Shown: in pieces, positions 9,497-19,917 of the stretch
How the letters are laid out: every line of letters begins with the position of its first letter
Numbering within the stretch: the stretch's first letter is position 1
From: Isochrysis galbana
Lineage: Eukaryota; Haptophyta; Isochrysidales; Isochrysidaceae
Assembly (NCBI GenBank): GCA_018136815.1
Contig: CM030933.1
Coordinates: 2,672,944-2,736,943 of the forward strand
Direction of reading: 5' to 3'
Length of the DNA stretch: 64,000 nt
Translations under genes and position numbers: made by a program
The notes under the pieces: model-generated
Told to the model about the DNA's origin: nothing
Seen by the model: only the letters and a program-made list of their open reading frames with translations
Database searches by the model: none

Positions 9497-11137
9497 TTAG
9501 AGAAGCTCCCCGCCCACGACGAGATGCACATGCTCCGGATGCCGCATCAGTAACCCTATGCGTCGCTTTGACGGAGCATTCGGGGCTCTTGCAGCACGCT
9601 CCTGCGTCCCATCGCGCCCATGACCGTGCTTGAGGAGCGACGAGTACAGGCGACGCGCAAGGCCAAGGCCCGGGAGAGTGAGACCCATACGGTCTGCCTC
9701 TGTCTGCATACAAGACACCGGCCGGGATTAGCGCTCAGCGTTTGGCAAGGCTAGCAACACTTATATTGAGAGATGTGACCCCCCTTTCGTGAGGGCAGCC
9801 ATTGGCCAGATCCTAACGCGACACAGTGGCATGCGAAAAAGATAATTGAAGAAGCTCACCAAAGCGATGCCTAGATCTTTTGCCATGTGCTCAATCATAA
9901 AGCCTGGCGCAAAGTCACCGTCTACCATTCGCGGGCCCAAGTTATTCACTGCCCATGACCCAGCAGCTCCCGAGCCGATAGCGCTGATCACAGCGTGGGG
10001 ATCGAGCCCTGCTCTCTTCGCATACAACAACGACTCTGTCATGCCGATCATGTTGTTGCAGGCAAGGATTTGGTTACACATCTTGGTGTGTTGCCCTGCA
10101 CCCGGACCGCCCATGCGGCGGATATTTTTCCCTAGAAGCTCAAGCAACGGCATGGCTCGCGCCATGGCTTCCTCGCTGCCTCCACACATGATGGAGAGCG
10201 TTGCCGCCTTGGCGCCAATATCACCGCCAGAAACAGGCGCGTCAAGCGCGGCGACACCCTGCACCGCAGCCCACGCAGCAACGGTCCGGGCGAGCGATGG
10301 CGTAGATGTCGTCATATCGATCAGCATTGCACCTGGTTTGAGCCCGGCCAACACACCTGTCGGACCCAGGATGACCTCCTCGACGTCAGATGGAGCACCC
10401 ACCATGGTAAAGACCACGTCTGCCTGCGGGAGGCCAGGATGGTGCAAGATCGTTCAGCACAGTAGCCCTACAATTTAAAACACGCCTAACGTCCGCACAA
10501 AGCGCTCAAGCCGCACAAAGTGCTCAAACAGTGAGCTCGCGCGTGGAGGGTAACGGGAAGACGAGGCGGCGGGCCTCCGCCCGTGTGCAGCAGGCAAGAA
10601 CATCACAGCGGGACGGAAAACGGTGGCGAGTGAGAGCAGGCAAAGCAACACCTTCTCTCCTTCACTCTCCTCCTCAACCCCCTCCCTTCCCCTCGAGTGC
10701 GCTCCCTCCCCCCCCCCCCTGCCTCTCTCCTTCCCTCCTTCTCCCTCCCTCCTTGCCTTGCTGTCGCTGCCCCCCTCTCCCTCGCTCCCTCCCTGCCTCC
10801 CTCGTTCTCTCGCACTCTCTCCCTCCTTCCCTCCTTCCCTCCCTTCCTCCCTCCCTACCTCCTTCCCTCCTTCCCACCCTCCCTCCTTCCCTACTTCTCT
10901 CATTTCCTCCTTCCCTCTCTCCCTCCCCTCCTCCCCTCCTCTCCCCCCATCCCCTCTCCTCTCTCTCACCTTCTCGGCAGCCTCTCGGGGCGAGGGGGCA
11001 AGAAGCGCTCCTTGCGCGACGAGCGGCTGGCACTTGGCCGTCGTGCGCGAGAAGACCGCCGTCTCGTGCCCTGCCGCCATCAGGTGGCCGCACATGTGCC
11101 GGCCCATTACGCCTACGCCAACCCAGCCGAGCCGCAT
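9497..11137 (-). CDS. 3-hydroxyisobutyrate dehydrogenase / GLYR-type beta-hydroxyacid dehydrogenase
   Basis: Three exons, complement(9497-9703, 9860-10423, 10970-11137), all joined in phase 0, giving 312 aa, close to the family's ~300. Exon 1 holds the NAD(P)-binding P-loop as MRLGWVGVGVMGRHM. Exon 2 carries TMVGAPSDVEEVILG, the substrate signature DAPVSGGDIGAKAATLSIMC, the catalytic-lysine helix GPGAGQHTKMCNQI and MVDGDFAPGFMIEHMAKDLG. Exon 3 continues TEADRMGLTLPGLGLARRLY. The family oxidises beta-hydroxyacids or reduces succinic semialdehyde and glyoxylate; which one cannot be decided here. The last ~30 residues (after GRDGTQ) are Arg-rich and not family-like. Intron 1 (10424-10969) is mostly CT repeat. 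Divergent from the CH-domain gene, with the inverted-repeat segment between. Confidence 0.85.
10610..10965 (+). repeat. CT-rich low-complexity tract inside intron 1
   Basis: cttccctcc and ccctccctt runs fill most of the first intron of the dehydrogenase. On the gene's own strand the tract is purine-rich, opposite in polarity to the upstream tract. Confidence 0.9.
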
Positions 11138-11149
11138 CGCCTTCCCGCG

Positions 11150-11419
11150 CAGAGAGAGGGGGGGGGGGAAGAGGGAGAGAGAAGGGTGTGAAGGGGGAGA
11201 GAGGAAAATAGGAAGAAGGCAAGAGAGAGGAGAGGGGGCGTGGAGGGAGGGGAGAGGGGGAGAGAGAGAGAGAGAGGGAGAGGGAGAGAGAGGGAGAGAG
11301 AGAGAGAGAGAGAGGAAGAGAGAGAAGGATTGAGAGAGAGAGAAGAGAGACAAGAGAAAGAGAGAGAAGAGCAGGAAGAGAGACGAGGGGAGAGAGAGAG
11401 AAGGGGGGGGGGAGGGAGG

Positions 11420-11455
<36 letters not shown>

Positions 11456-11690
11456 AAGAGAGAGGGATGGAGAGAGAGAGACAAGAGAGACAAGAGAGAG
11501 AGAGAGAAGAGCGAGAAGAGAGACGGGGAGAGAGAGAGAGAGAGGGAGAGAGAGAGAGAGAAGAGAGAGAGGGGGGGGGAGGGGAGGGAGAGAGAGAAGA
11601 GACAAGAGAGAGAGAGAGAAGAAAGAGAAGAGAGACGGGGAGAGAGGGAGAGAGAGAGAGAGAGAGAGGAAGAGAGAGAGCCGCCGCTCG
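11150..11690 (+). promoter_or_regulatory. (GA)n tract upstream of dehydrogenase (coding strand CT)
   Basis: About 500 bp of gaga and ggga runs starting some 13 bp upstream of the dehydrogenase ATG. On the coding strand it is a pyrimidine tract, as upstream of most genes here. Its distal part belongs to the inverted-repeat arm. A regulatory or 5' UTR role is inferred only from recurrence. Confidence 0.45.
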
Positions 11691-11876
11691 TCATGAAACG
11701 TCAAGGATACCGGTAGGGGGGGGGCGTTGGAGGGGTTTGGATGCAGTTACATCGAGAGCTATGCAGTTGCTAGGGTTCAGGTTAGGGTTAGTTAGTTAGG
11801 GCGCTGGTTTGTTTCTCGCTGTTACCCGGGCAGACGCATGCGGCAGAGTTTCGATCTTAAACCTCCCTTAGGCCCA
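11590..11876 (+). repeat. Inverted-repeat arm 1
   Basis: Reverse complement of 14989-15300 with, in the complex part (11690-11876), one substitution (cccggg against ccccgg), one length change in a G run and one short internal duplication in arm 2. Contains telomere-like words (ggttagggttagttagttaggg, 11780-11803). Ends at ttaggccca in both arms. Confidence 0.9.
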
Positions 11877-12731
11877 TCTTTGATGACCGCGAGGAGGGCG
11901 ATTGTAGCGGGTGGGAAAAATCAAAAAATCTGGCCCCCCAAAATGCAAAATGCAAAATCAAAATGAAAAATGGTTATGGTAAAAAGCCGAAGGGCCTTCG
12001 AAGGTCGAAGGGCCCAACAAACGGTTGAGGGTCTGTGGTGCTACTAGAGAGGTTCGCGCGGACAGTCTCCCCCCGTCCCCTCTGCGCGGACAGTCTCTTC
12101 TGGTTACTGTTATTGTTAATGTTGGAGTTTAGAGTGGAGAGTGGGGTAGTGGGTAGTGTGTAGTGTTTTGTGTGTTTTGGGCGACTGTATCGCGTATCGC
12201 CTGTTGGTGACGTGCAACCCCCTGAGTACCCCAAGCCCTGAGTCTTCAGAGTGATCCCTTCGAGTCGTCCACAAAAGTTTCTACAAGTCCCAAACAAGCG
12301 GCATCTGCGCGGTCGATTGAACAGGACATCCACAAGACCTTCACGCCTTTGCTTAAGCGAAGCGGTGGTGCGGCCGCAACGCGCCCGCTCACGCACGCTG
12401 CCGTGCAGCTGGGCTCGCGAGATGACGAGAAGCTGGACCCGGGACGGCGACTTCCCGGCTAGACCAATGTGTGGGCAGGGCAGCTTGTCGCAGCCGGCTC
12501 TTCTGGGTGTGAGCGATGCCGAGGCACGCTGCTTCGGGACGGCCGCAACACATTCAACCCGCTTGTCTTCCACTATCACCAACTCGTCGACCTAACGCTA
12601 GCGCTCTCCCTTTCTCTCTTCACGAGGGGCGGGCACCCCCGCCGACTGGTACCACGCAAACACCTCCACCTTCCCATGAACGATCGCGCCGGTGAGGCTG
12701 GTAGAAGATTGGGGCGCAGGAGAAGCAGTGG
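11877..12731. other. Inverted-repeat loop, left part without gene
   Basis: Includes a near repeat of aaaatgcaaaatgcaaaatcaaaatg at 11939-11966 and a twice-occurring gcgcggacagtctc word (12055 and 12087). No trusted coding frame. Confidence 0.4.
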
Positions 12732-13121
12732 GGCCGAGAAGCGGAAGGCAACTTGACTTTTTGGCCGAGGCCGAGAAGCGGAAAGCAACTTGACTTTTTG
12801 GCCGAGGCCGAGAAGCGGAAGGCAACTTGACTTTTTGGCCGAGGCCGAGAAGCGGAAGGCAACTTGACTTTTTGGCCGAGGCCGAGAAGCGGAAGGCAAC
12901 TTGACTTTTTGGCCGAGGCCGAGAAGCGGAAGGCAACTTGACTTTTTGGCCGAGGCCGAGAAGCGGAAGGCAACTTGACTTTTTGGCCGAGGCCGAGAAG
13001 CGGAAGGCAACTTGACTTTTTGGCCGAGGCCGAGAAGCGGAAGGCAACTTGACTTTTTGGCCGAGGCCGAGAAGCGGAAGGCAACTTGACTTTTTGGCCG
13101 AGGCCGAGAAGCGGAAGGCGC
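12732..13121 (+). repeat. 37-bp tandem repeat, about 10 units
   Basis: The word gcggaaggcaacttg recurs every 37 bp from 12741 to 13074, followed by a broken unit at 13111; one unit (12778) has a single A for G. Because 37 is not a multiple of three and the unit lacks stops on the minus strand, all three minus frames stay open and look like long proteins. The purine half of the unit, gaggccgagaagcggaag, also occurs at 13857-13875 and nearly at 13793-13809. Confidence 0.95.
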
Positions 13122-13144
13122 AGCTCTCTTGCTCTCCTTGATCA

Positions 13145-13852
13145 ATGACTACGTCGAGTCAGAAGCCAGAAGAATACTTTGTGAGGACGCCGATTCAAGA
13201 GCTCGAAGCCTCGATCATGGGCGTCTTCGGGGAACATCGCTGCAATAACACCAAAGATCACATCCACTTCTTCAATGACCGCAAGCCATGCAAGTGTCCA
13301 TCATGGGTACACTTGCTCCCTCTGGTGATACGACATTCCAATCTAATGAATCTCGCACTGTCGCACCACAAGGACTCGGTGCTTCCCTTCAACGAACCGC
13401 ACTACGTCATGTTCCTCCTTAGCAACATGATCAAGGACACCAAGTGCACCACCAACGAGTGCGCCTGCGAGTGTCACAAGTGTCCAGATATCCATTCCCA
13501 TCCTTTTGCCAGCGGCATTCTATTGACAAATTTCTTACCACGCAATCGAATGGTCTGCATCTACCACAGCGAATCCAAATTCGAATTCGTCCTCCTCTCC
13601 GAGCTACTGCAGAAACTGAAATCGAGAGACGGCTCGGTAGCGACCAGAAGGCTTGACAAGACCGAACTATCGGAGTTCATCGACGTCGACGCGGACGTGC
13701 GCAAGGCGCTTCACAGGTGCAAATCGTTCCGTTACATTGAGATATACTCCGAGTTGGCGCTGAATGGTTTGAGCCTTCGCCATCAATGGCTGAGGACGAG
13801 AAGCGGAAAGCGCAGCGGGCGCAGCAGCTGGGCTTTGAGCCTTCACCATTGA
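13145..13852 (+). CDS. Uncharacterised cysteine-rich protein
   Basis: 235 aa from ATG at 13145, intact, inside the inverted-repeat loop and directly after the 37-bp array. Seen: a CKCPSW motif near residue 50, and a cluster CTTNECACECHKCPDIHSH near residues 102-120 with six Cys and two His, suggesting a metal-binding knot. The rest is ordinary globular composition with no membrane segment. The last ~20 residues are encoded by a segment (ggtttgagccttcgccat...) repeated 65 bp later, so the true C-terminus may differ. I recognise no family. A transposon-borne gene is possible given the flanking inverted repeats. Confidence 0.5.
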   Translation: MTTSSQKPEEYFVRTPIQELEASIMGVFGEHRCNNTKDHIHFFNDRKPCKCPSWVHLLPLVIRHSNLMNLALSHHKDSVLPFNEPHYVMFLLSNMIKDTKCTTNECACECHKCPDIHSHPFASGILLTNFLPRNRMVCIYHSESKFEFVLLSELLQKLKSRDGSVATRRLDKTELSEFIDVDADVRKALHRCKSFRYIEIYSELALNGLSLRHQWLRTRSGKRSGRSSWALSLHH

Positions 13853-14078
13853 AGGCTGAGGCCGAGAAGCGGAAGACGTGGAGGATGCAGCCGAACTTTT
13901 GGACTTTGTCTGATCATCAACAAGGGGAAGGGCAGTAGGAGCAGCGACTGACCTAGGCGCCTTAATAGGCCTAGTTGCAATGCTTTGTCTTCTTCTTCTT
14001 GATTTTGTGAAAATTCTTGTGCGTCTTCTTCCTCTCCTTCCTCCTCACCTTCCTCCTCACCTTGCTCCTCCCCTTCAG
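13853..14078. other. Short non-coding stretch with coding-like echo
   Basis: Repeats the tail of the preceding gene (tttgagcctt... ctgagg.cgagaagcgg), then a cttcctcctcac pyrimidine stretch at 14030-14075. Confidence 0.4.
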
Positions 14079-14090
14079 GACGTCTGCTCC

Positions 14091-14630
14091 TCAGCTAGGT
14101 CGACTCGGGCTCGGCCTCCAGCTGGGTCGCCGCCTGCGTCTGGACTCGCTGACCTTGGATCGCGGCCTCAATCGCGGCGTCGTGGAGGTTGAAGTGGCCC
14201 ACGCTCCTGAGCCACCGCAGCATGTCCATGTCGAAGACGCAGGACGTCTGCTCCTCCAGCTGGGTCCGACTCGGACTCGGCCTCCAGCTGGGTCGCCGCC
14301 TGCGTCTAGACTCGCCGAACTTGGTGGCGTTGTCCAAGCCGCGGGCCACGTCGACCTTGTCGTTCCGGATGATTGCCTCGAACCGTTGATTGATGTCGTG
14401 CGACATGTTCGGATGATCCCAAACAGTGGTCGCGTCGACATTGGCGTCGCCCATCTTGCGGACGTAGGCGCGCACCAGGTTCTTGGCCAACTCTTGGAGG
14501 TCGGAGCCGGCTTCACGAGCAACTAGTCAATCCCACTCCATGGACATGGAGTCCTTCGCGAAGCCCGGGACGTTGGCCGCAAAGGTGGCGTCGCACTTGC
14601 GCAGCAGCAGGTCGCAGGCCAGCGCCGCGG
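14091..14630 (-). pseudogene. Hypothetical protein remnant with frameshift
   Basis: On the minus strand a protein-like frame reads LAREAGSDLQELAKNL, VRAYVRKMGDANVDATTVWD, HPNMSHDINQRFEAIIRNDK. A second piece upstream (RKCDATFAANVPGFAKDSMS, in another frame, ending in a stop near 14527) looks like its N-terminal side, implying a frameshift or short intron near 14525. Downstream the frame runs into an 80-bp segment present twice (14078-14160 and 14242-14326, offset 164 bp), so the C-terminal part is scrambled. No family recognised. Confidence 0.4.
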
Positions 14631-14789
14631 CGGAGGGGGGGGGGATCTGCGGAGGGGGGGGGGAAAGGAATGCAGAAGGTGGCCCAGTTCTCTTACCTGC
14701 ATCTCTTACCTTAAACGCGTGGACAATTACCGTAACGGTAAAAATAAAACTCAAATCTTCGAATTTCGAGACGAAAATCGGCGGACCAG

Positions 14790-14862
14790 GATTTGAGCCC
14801 AGGGAGAATCCGAATCTGCACGCCTTGAGTGACCAAGACGAACATAGAAGACGATATATAAC
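14790..14862 (-). other. tRNA-like remnant
   Basis: On the minus strand the order TGGTCACTCAAGGCG (D-arm-like), GCAGATTCGGATTCTCC (anticodon-arm-like, CGG in loop), CTGGGCTCAAATCCTGG (T-arm pairing with two G-U) and GGTCCGCC imitates the 3' two thirds of a tRNA. A matching 5' acceptor strand is absent. At best a tRNA-derived relic. Confidence 0.25.
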
Positions 14863-14988
14863 GACGAAGGCACGTACCCATACCGAAATATTCATGCCAG
14901 GAGGCCTGAATGCCTGAATACAACAAAACCATGGACCTTCGATGGCTCATATCCAGTCCGTCCCATATTCGATGGAACACGACCTTGG

Positions 14989-15300
14989 GCCTAAGGGAGG
15001 TTTAAGATCTAAGATCTAAGGGAGGTTTAAGATCGAAACTCTGCCGCATGCGTCTGCCGGGGTAACAGCGAGAAACAAACCAGCGCCCTAACTAACTAAC
15101 CCTAACCTGAACCCTAGCAACTGCATAGCTCTCGATGTAACTGCATCCAAACCCCTCCAACGCCCCCCCCCCTACCGGTATCCTTGACGTTTCATGACGA
15201 GCGGCGGCTCTCTCTCTTCCTCTCTCTCTCTCTCTCTCTCCCTCTCTCCCCGTCTCTCTTCTCTTTCTTCTCTCTCTCTCTCTTGTCTCTCTTCCCTCTC
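14989..15300 (-). repeat. Inverted-repeat arm 2
   Basis: Counterpart of arm 1. Differs by a tandem duplication of a ~17-bp block (gggaggtttaagatcta) at its inner end. Its outer end passes into the CT tract upstream of the CH-domain gene. Confidence 0.9.
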
Positions 15301-15462
15301 TTCCCCCCCCCCCCCCCCCCTCTCTCTCTCTCTCTCTCCCTCCCTCCCCTCTCCCTCTCTCTCTCGCTTCTCTCTCTCTTATCTCTCTCTTGTCTCTCTT
15401 CTCTCTCTCTCTTCTTTCTCTCTCTCTCTCTCTCCCCCCCCCCGCCCCTGCCTTCTCTCAGA
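15205..15462 (+). promoter_or_regulatory. (CT)n tract upstream of CH-domain gene
   Basis: About 250 bp of ctctct runs ending 4 bp before the predicted start codon at 15466. Same polarity (pyrimidine on coding strand) as upstream of most genes in the window. Confidence 0.45.
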
Positions 15463-15465
15463 CCG

Positions 15466-18066
15466 ATGGTGCTCGAGGCGCCGGGCGGATCGAGCGCGGC
15501 GCGGTTGGGCAGGTGTGCTGAGCACACCTCACGCCGCACCACGCGTCCGCCAGCAAGCGGGTCTAGCTCCCCCCCCCCCCCTCCCCCGCTTCCCCCCCCT
15601 CCCCCCCCTCCCCTCCCCCCCTCTCTCTCACGTGGCTGTCTGCGCTGCGCAGGGAAGAGCTCAAGTGGCTGCAGAGCCTCGACCTTTCGTACTCGGTGAA
15701 GAACGTGAAGCGCGACTTCTCCAATGGCTTTCTCATCGCAGAGATCTTCTCGCGCTACTACACGCAGGACGTCGAGATGCACTCGTACGACAACGGGCAA
15801 TCGCTGCAGAGAAAGCTCGACAATTGGGCGCAACTGCACAAATTCTTCAACAAGAAGAACATACAGCTCGATCGGAATGTCATCAACGATGTCGGTATGT
15901 ACAAGCCTGACGGTGCCCGTGCTGGTATCTTGGTACGGCGGCTAGCGCGCGGTTGCTAACTTGCCGCTCTCTCTCTCTCTCTCAGTGCATTGCAAGTCAA
16001 ACGAAGCGCCCGCTCAGCTCATCTCTGCCATCTACACGCTCCTCACGGGGCGCCAGCCAAGGCGCGCAGTGCGTGACCCTGCTCTGATCGATCCCTCATC
16101 CATGCCTTCCTACGCGCGGCCGAACGAGACGAGCCTACTCCGTGCTCACATTAAGGAGTCGGAGGAGCAGACCATTCTACAAGATCGTGACACTCACGCC
16201 AGCCGCACCTCGGAGATCATCGGCACGCACGAGGCGGCGACGCGCGCGCAGCTGAAGGATGCGGCTCTCGCATCCAAGCTCGCCACGACATCTTCCAACT
16301 ATGGCACCGTGGCGATGCAACGCGTGCTACGGGGTGCTCCAAAACCCATGTCGCAAGAGTCCTCCCTTGCGGTCCCGGTAACATTTCGAGAGGTCAAGGT
16401 CCGCGCAGTAGAGCGGAACATCGCGCAGCTGCGTGCAAACAAGGACATGCAGAGCTCTGGTGTAGGTTTCTCGCAGCCTGGTAGTGTAGCAGGCGCCAGA
16501 AGCCCGACTGAAGCTATGCCGAGGCTTGGCGTTCCTTCCGATAGTGGATCCCAAGTGGCACGTGAGCCTGCTCGTAGTGTGATCGCCATCCTCTCTGACC
16601 ATGTTACCGCCGTTGCGTCGAAGCTGCAGCTGACCGATCGGCTGGCAAGCGATGCTTACAACGACTTTCTGAAGCGGCTCCCAACACTCCCAGCCGAGAC
16701 TGCGGCTGCGCCCTTCTCAGCGGCCGCGGCTGATGCGGAAGTGTTGGCGCAAGCGTGCCTTGCGTCGCCACGCGAAGCATGGGCCCTCTTTCATCTCCTC
16801 ACTTCGGCCATGGCGTGCTCCGGCGATCTCGGTGTTGCTACTGCTGCGGCCAGTGCGCTCGCCGCGGTTGGTTTGGTGCTCTGCGCTCTGGACCAGCAAT
16901 TCGCCAGCCAGATTCTGACGGACTTTGGATTGCCGCGGCTAGTACCACTTTTGAAGGCAACCCCTTCGCACGCCATCCCTCTCCTCGAGGCCATGTACGC
17001 TTTCACCGCGCAGGCCGACCATGCTCACATTGCTGTCATCAAGGCGCTTCACGACTGCATGGGTGACCAGCAGGCGTTCATTCTTTGCCTGACGAAGCTA
17101 ATTCGTCTTGAGACGGAGCTCTCCGAAGATCTTCTCGACCTATACGTATATTATGGGGTCATCGCATTGTCTCTGCCGTCCGCTCGGGTGCGCGCAGCTG
17201 CGATCTCCATGCTTCCGCTCATATGTAAGCACTCCCATTCCCTCGTGCTGGATATGCTGCCGCGGTTAGCGGTGCTCCTCGAGGATCCTTGGTGGGAGGT
17301 CCAAGCCCAGCTGGCCGCAGTCGCCTCCGCTCTTCTTAGAACGGGCAGCTGTGGTGTCCAAACTCCCAAGGTCCTAGACATGCTTGTGCGCCTGCTCAAC
17401 ACGCGCTCCCCTGCGGTGCAATCGGCGGCTCTCTGCGCAGCTGTGCCGCTGCTGGGCACGTACGAAATTCTACCTCGCACGTTCGTCGCCTCGCTGCTTG
17501 CGCTACCCTCTTCCCAACGCTCACGGCTTCTGGCCCAAGGCGATGAGCCGATGGTCTTACCGGGCGCGGGGAGCCACATTGAGGTGGGCACGCTCCGCAG
17601 CTGGCAGCCCCTCACCGTGGCGATGCAGCTTATGACCGATGCCAAGGCGGCAGCGCTCGAGCATCTCGATCGCGAGCACGTGGAGGTCATTCAAGCGCTC
17701 ACCAGTGGGCCACTTGACCCCGCCGATACGGAGGCCTGGGGGGCTTGGTTGATGGAAAGCAAGGACTACCTTTATGTGTCCTTGTGCGACGAGGAGCTCT
17801 GCGATCTCATGGCGAGCGCACTACGGTCTCTCTTTGCCTTTGTCGGTGAAGGCGCGCTGCCCACATTTTCCACACTGCTTTCCTCGCTGCGCATGCTCTT
17901 CCCTGATGGACCCGAGCATTGCCAGTCAGTGGTTATCGACTTCTTGTTTAAGGTCTTCGAGCTGGGTGGTCCGTTTGCCACAGCCATGCGCTCGCTCACC
18001 GACAATTTCGATGATGCGCTGCTCAGCTCGCGCCTTTCTAGGCTAGTGGAGCGGGTTGCGAACTAG
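15466..18066 (+). CDS. CH-domain (SPATA4/SPEF1-type) + helical-repeat protein, ciliary candidate
   Basis: Exons 15466-15512, 15653-15894, 15986-18066 join in frame to 789 aa. The first join makes [20 protein letters not shown] and the second [20 protein letters not shown], which confirms both introns. Residues ~15-115 are a CH_2/DUF1042-type calponin-homology domain ([37 protein letters not shown]), found in microtubule-binding flagellar proteins such as SPATA4, SPEF1 and SPEF2. Residues ~115-300 are polar linker. Residues ~300-770 are all-helical with repeated Leu/Ala patterns like ARM/HEAT repeats. SPATA4 is only ~300 aa, so this longer layout is not the animal protein. Predicted axonemal or basal-body component. 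Confidence 0.8.
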
Positions 18067-18740
18067 TGTGCCGACAAATTCACGGGTGCGATGGGCGCGT
18101 CCCACCCCACTCACGGCTATGGAGAGCGCTTCTCACAAGCATCAATCTACCTGAGTTGCCATGCGGCGGTGGCAGTTTTCATTGCCACTAAATCAATGGG
18201 GGGCCGCAGGTAGTGCGTGTATCGTACAGATCACATTCTTGTCGGCGTATTTACACGGCATTTTGGCAATATCCATACGGCATGCGATCGAGGTCATTGT
18301 ATGCGGATGTGAGCGTAGAGTGCGAGGCGGATGACTAGGAAGGGGGGATGAGGTCAACGGTATCTCAATGGGGGCGCAGGATTCCTCAGAAAGGGGGTCT
18401 GAGATGAGATTATAACAATAGCAAAATTCGTTCCCAATCCCCAGTCCCCAGAGTTGCCACTGCCTGCCAAGCCCACCACCACCACCCAAGATCAGAAGCA
18501 GAAGATGAGTCCTGCTTTGGGTGGTGGGTCCCCGCCACATGCGCTGTGAGCTGTGAGGCGCTCTGGCAAGATCTTGGGCTTTCTTGCTCGCCGCGGCGTA
18601 GAGAGCCACGACTAAGGCTGTGAACACCAACCGGCCCTACCAAACGTGTTTCAACCTGGTAGTGGCCCAAAGCTACATAGGTTGGTAGTGTTAGTGGACT
18701 ATAGCTACATAGATTGGTAGTGTTAGTGGCGACAGTGGTG
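18067..18740. other. 3' flank with small tandem repeat
   Basis: No gene. A ~37-bp unit (agctacata.gttggtagtgttagtgg) occurs twice at 18670-18730. Confidence 0.5.
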
Positions 18741-18781
18741 GGTGTTAACATGTTAACATTGTACGTTAACACGTTAACACC
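18741..18781. repeat. 41-bp near-perfect palindrome with four GTTAAC
   Basis: ggtgttaac...gttaacacc: the two halves are inverted copies with few mismatches, each holding two gttaac words. Would extrude a strong hairpin. No partner gene. Confidence 0.85.
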
Positions 18782-18939
18782 TTGCTGCTAGAGCGGGCCG
18801 AAAATGGATAAAAAAAGGGGGGGATGGGAGTACGCGAGGCGGGAGGGAAGCGCGCAAGCGAAGGGGGGGTGGGGGGCGGAAGGGGACAGTCGGGCAAGCG
18901 CAAGCGCAAGCAAAGAAGGGAAAGCGGCGACGGCACCGG

Positions 18940-19640
18940 ATGAGACAGAGACAGAAGTCAGACAGAGACATAGGAGGTGGGCGCAGACAAGGCCAATGGC
19001 AGGCGGAGCAATCCCTTCACGATACATTCTGGCATGCCCCAAGGGTGCCCGTTATCTCCCCTCGCCTTTCTCTTAGTGGCCGAGGGCCTAACACGCTTGG
19101 TCAACGCTGATCCCGAGATGAGGGGAATCACGATAGGACCAAGAGAGCTAAGACTTTCGCAGTTTGCGGACGATACGCAAATTCTAGCAGGCTCTTTCGA
19201 GTCATTAGAAAAGGCGATGCAGATCCTAGACATCTATGGAGGAGCCGCCACCGGGGCTAGAGTGAACAAAAGGAAGAGTGTACTAATACGCATGGGATCA
19301 CTTACAGAGGCGCGAGTCCCCGTAGCGCTAGCGTATCTTAAAACACTAGGCGAGGGAGAATACGCAACCATACTAGGAGTACCATTCTGGGAAGGACCCG
19401 ACAATGATTCCTTTTGGGAGAAGCTTTACGCTAAGCTGAAGAAGAAAGTCGCGGCGTGGAAGGGAATTCAGAACCTCTCCATTCATGGAAGGACGCTACT
19501 AGTAAACTTCATAATCTACGGAACGCCAAGATATTGGTTGTCCACGTCCACCCCTCCGGCTTGGTTCATGGAGGCTGACGTTGCGGTCAAAGAGGATGGG
19601 CTGGTGATTCGGGCCTCTGCCATAAGGCATGCCCAATGGA
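18940..19640 (+). mobile_element. LINE reverse-transcriptase fragment
   Basis: Frame with SGMPQGCPLSPLAFLLVAEG (RT block B) and LSQFADDTQILAGS, whose Asp-Asp pair is the polymerase active site, then GARVNKRKSVLIRMG and LKKKVAAWKGIQNLSIHGRT as in non-LTR reverse transcriptases. No endonuclease or N-terminal palm upstream and no C-terminus: it stops near 19630 at a head-to-head junction with an inverted retroelement 5' end. Dead copy. Confidence 0.85.
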
Positions 19641-19917
19641 GGAGCGGCTGCACAAGCCTGACACTATTGGGGTGTTGCCAGCAGCCTGCTGCCCCCCATG
19701 GGGGGGGCCAGCATGGCTGCCATGAGTGGCATGGCCGGGGCCACGGGCCGTGTGGCGCGACCGGAGTCGCACGCACCTGCTCGGCCTCGGTGGGCGGACG
19801 CGGCCGCTTCGACAGCGGCTGCTCCATGGGTACTGGGAGGGCGCCCTCGGCGGGGGGCCCGGAGGAGAGGGGAGTCGCGGCGGCGCGCTCCATCGCGTCT
19901 AAGTATAAACTTAGTTG
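19516..19917 (-). mobile_element. Hairpin-ATG retroelement, 5' end
   Basis: Minus-strand 5' end at 19917: CAACTAAG-TTTA... hairpin CTAAGT-TTAT-ACTTAG (19899-19914), then gacgcg and ATG at 19893. The frame MERAAATPLSSGPPAEGALP is about 85% alike to the one starting at 47528, including the basic KRPRPP patch. Joined head-to-head to the RT fragment. Confidence 0.8.

Noticed and set aside
10475..11704. Long Ser/Leu/Pro open frames over CT tracts (also 15184-15910, 22263-22718, 34104-35361)
   Set aside because: They are translations of (CT)n or (GA)n dinucleotide runs; any frame stays open there.
11770..11805. Chromosome end, from TTAGGG-like words
   Set aside because: Only two or three degenerate units, present internally in both inverted-repeat arms.
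12732..13121. CRISPR-like array
   Set aside because: Units are directly adjacent with no variable spacers, and the DNA is eukaryotic. It is a plain tandem repeat.
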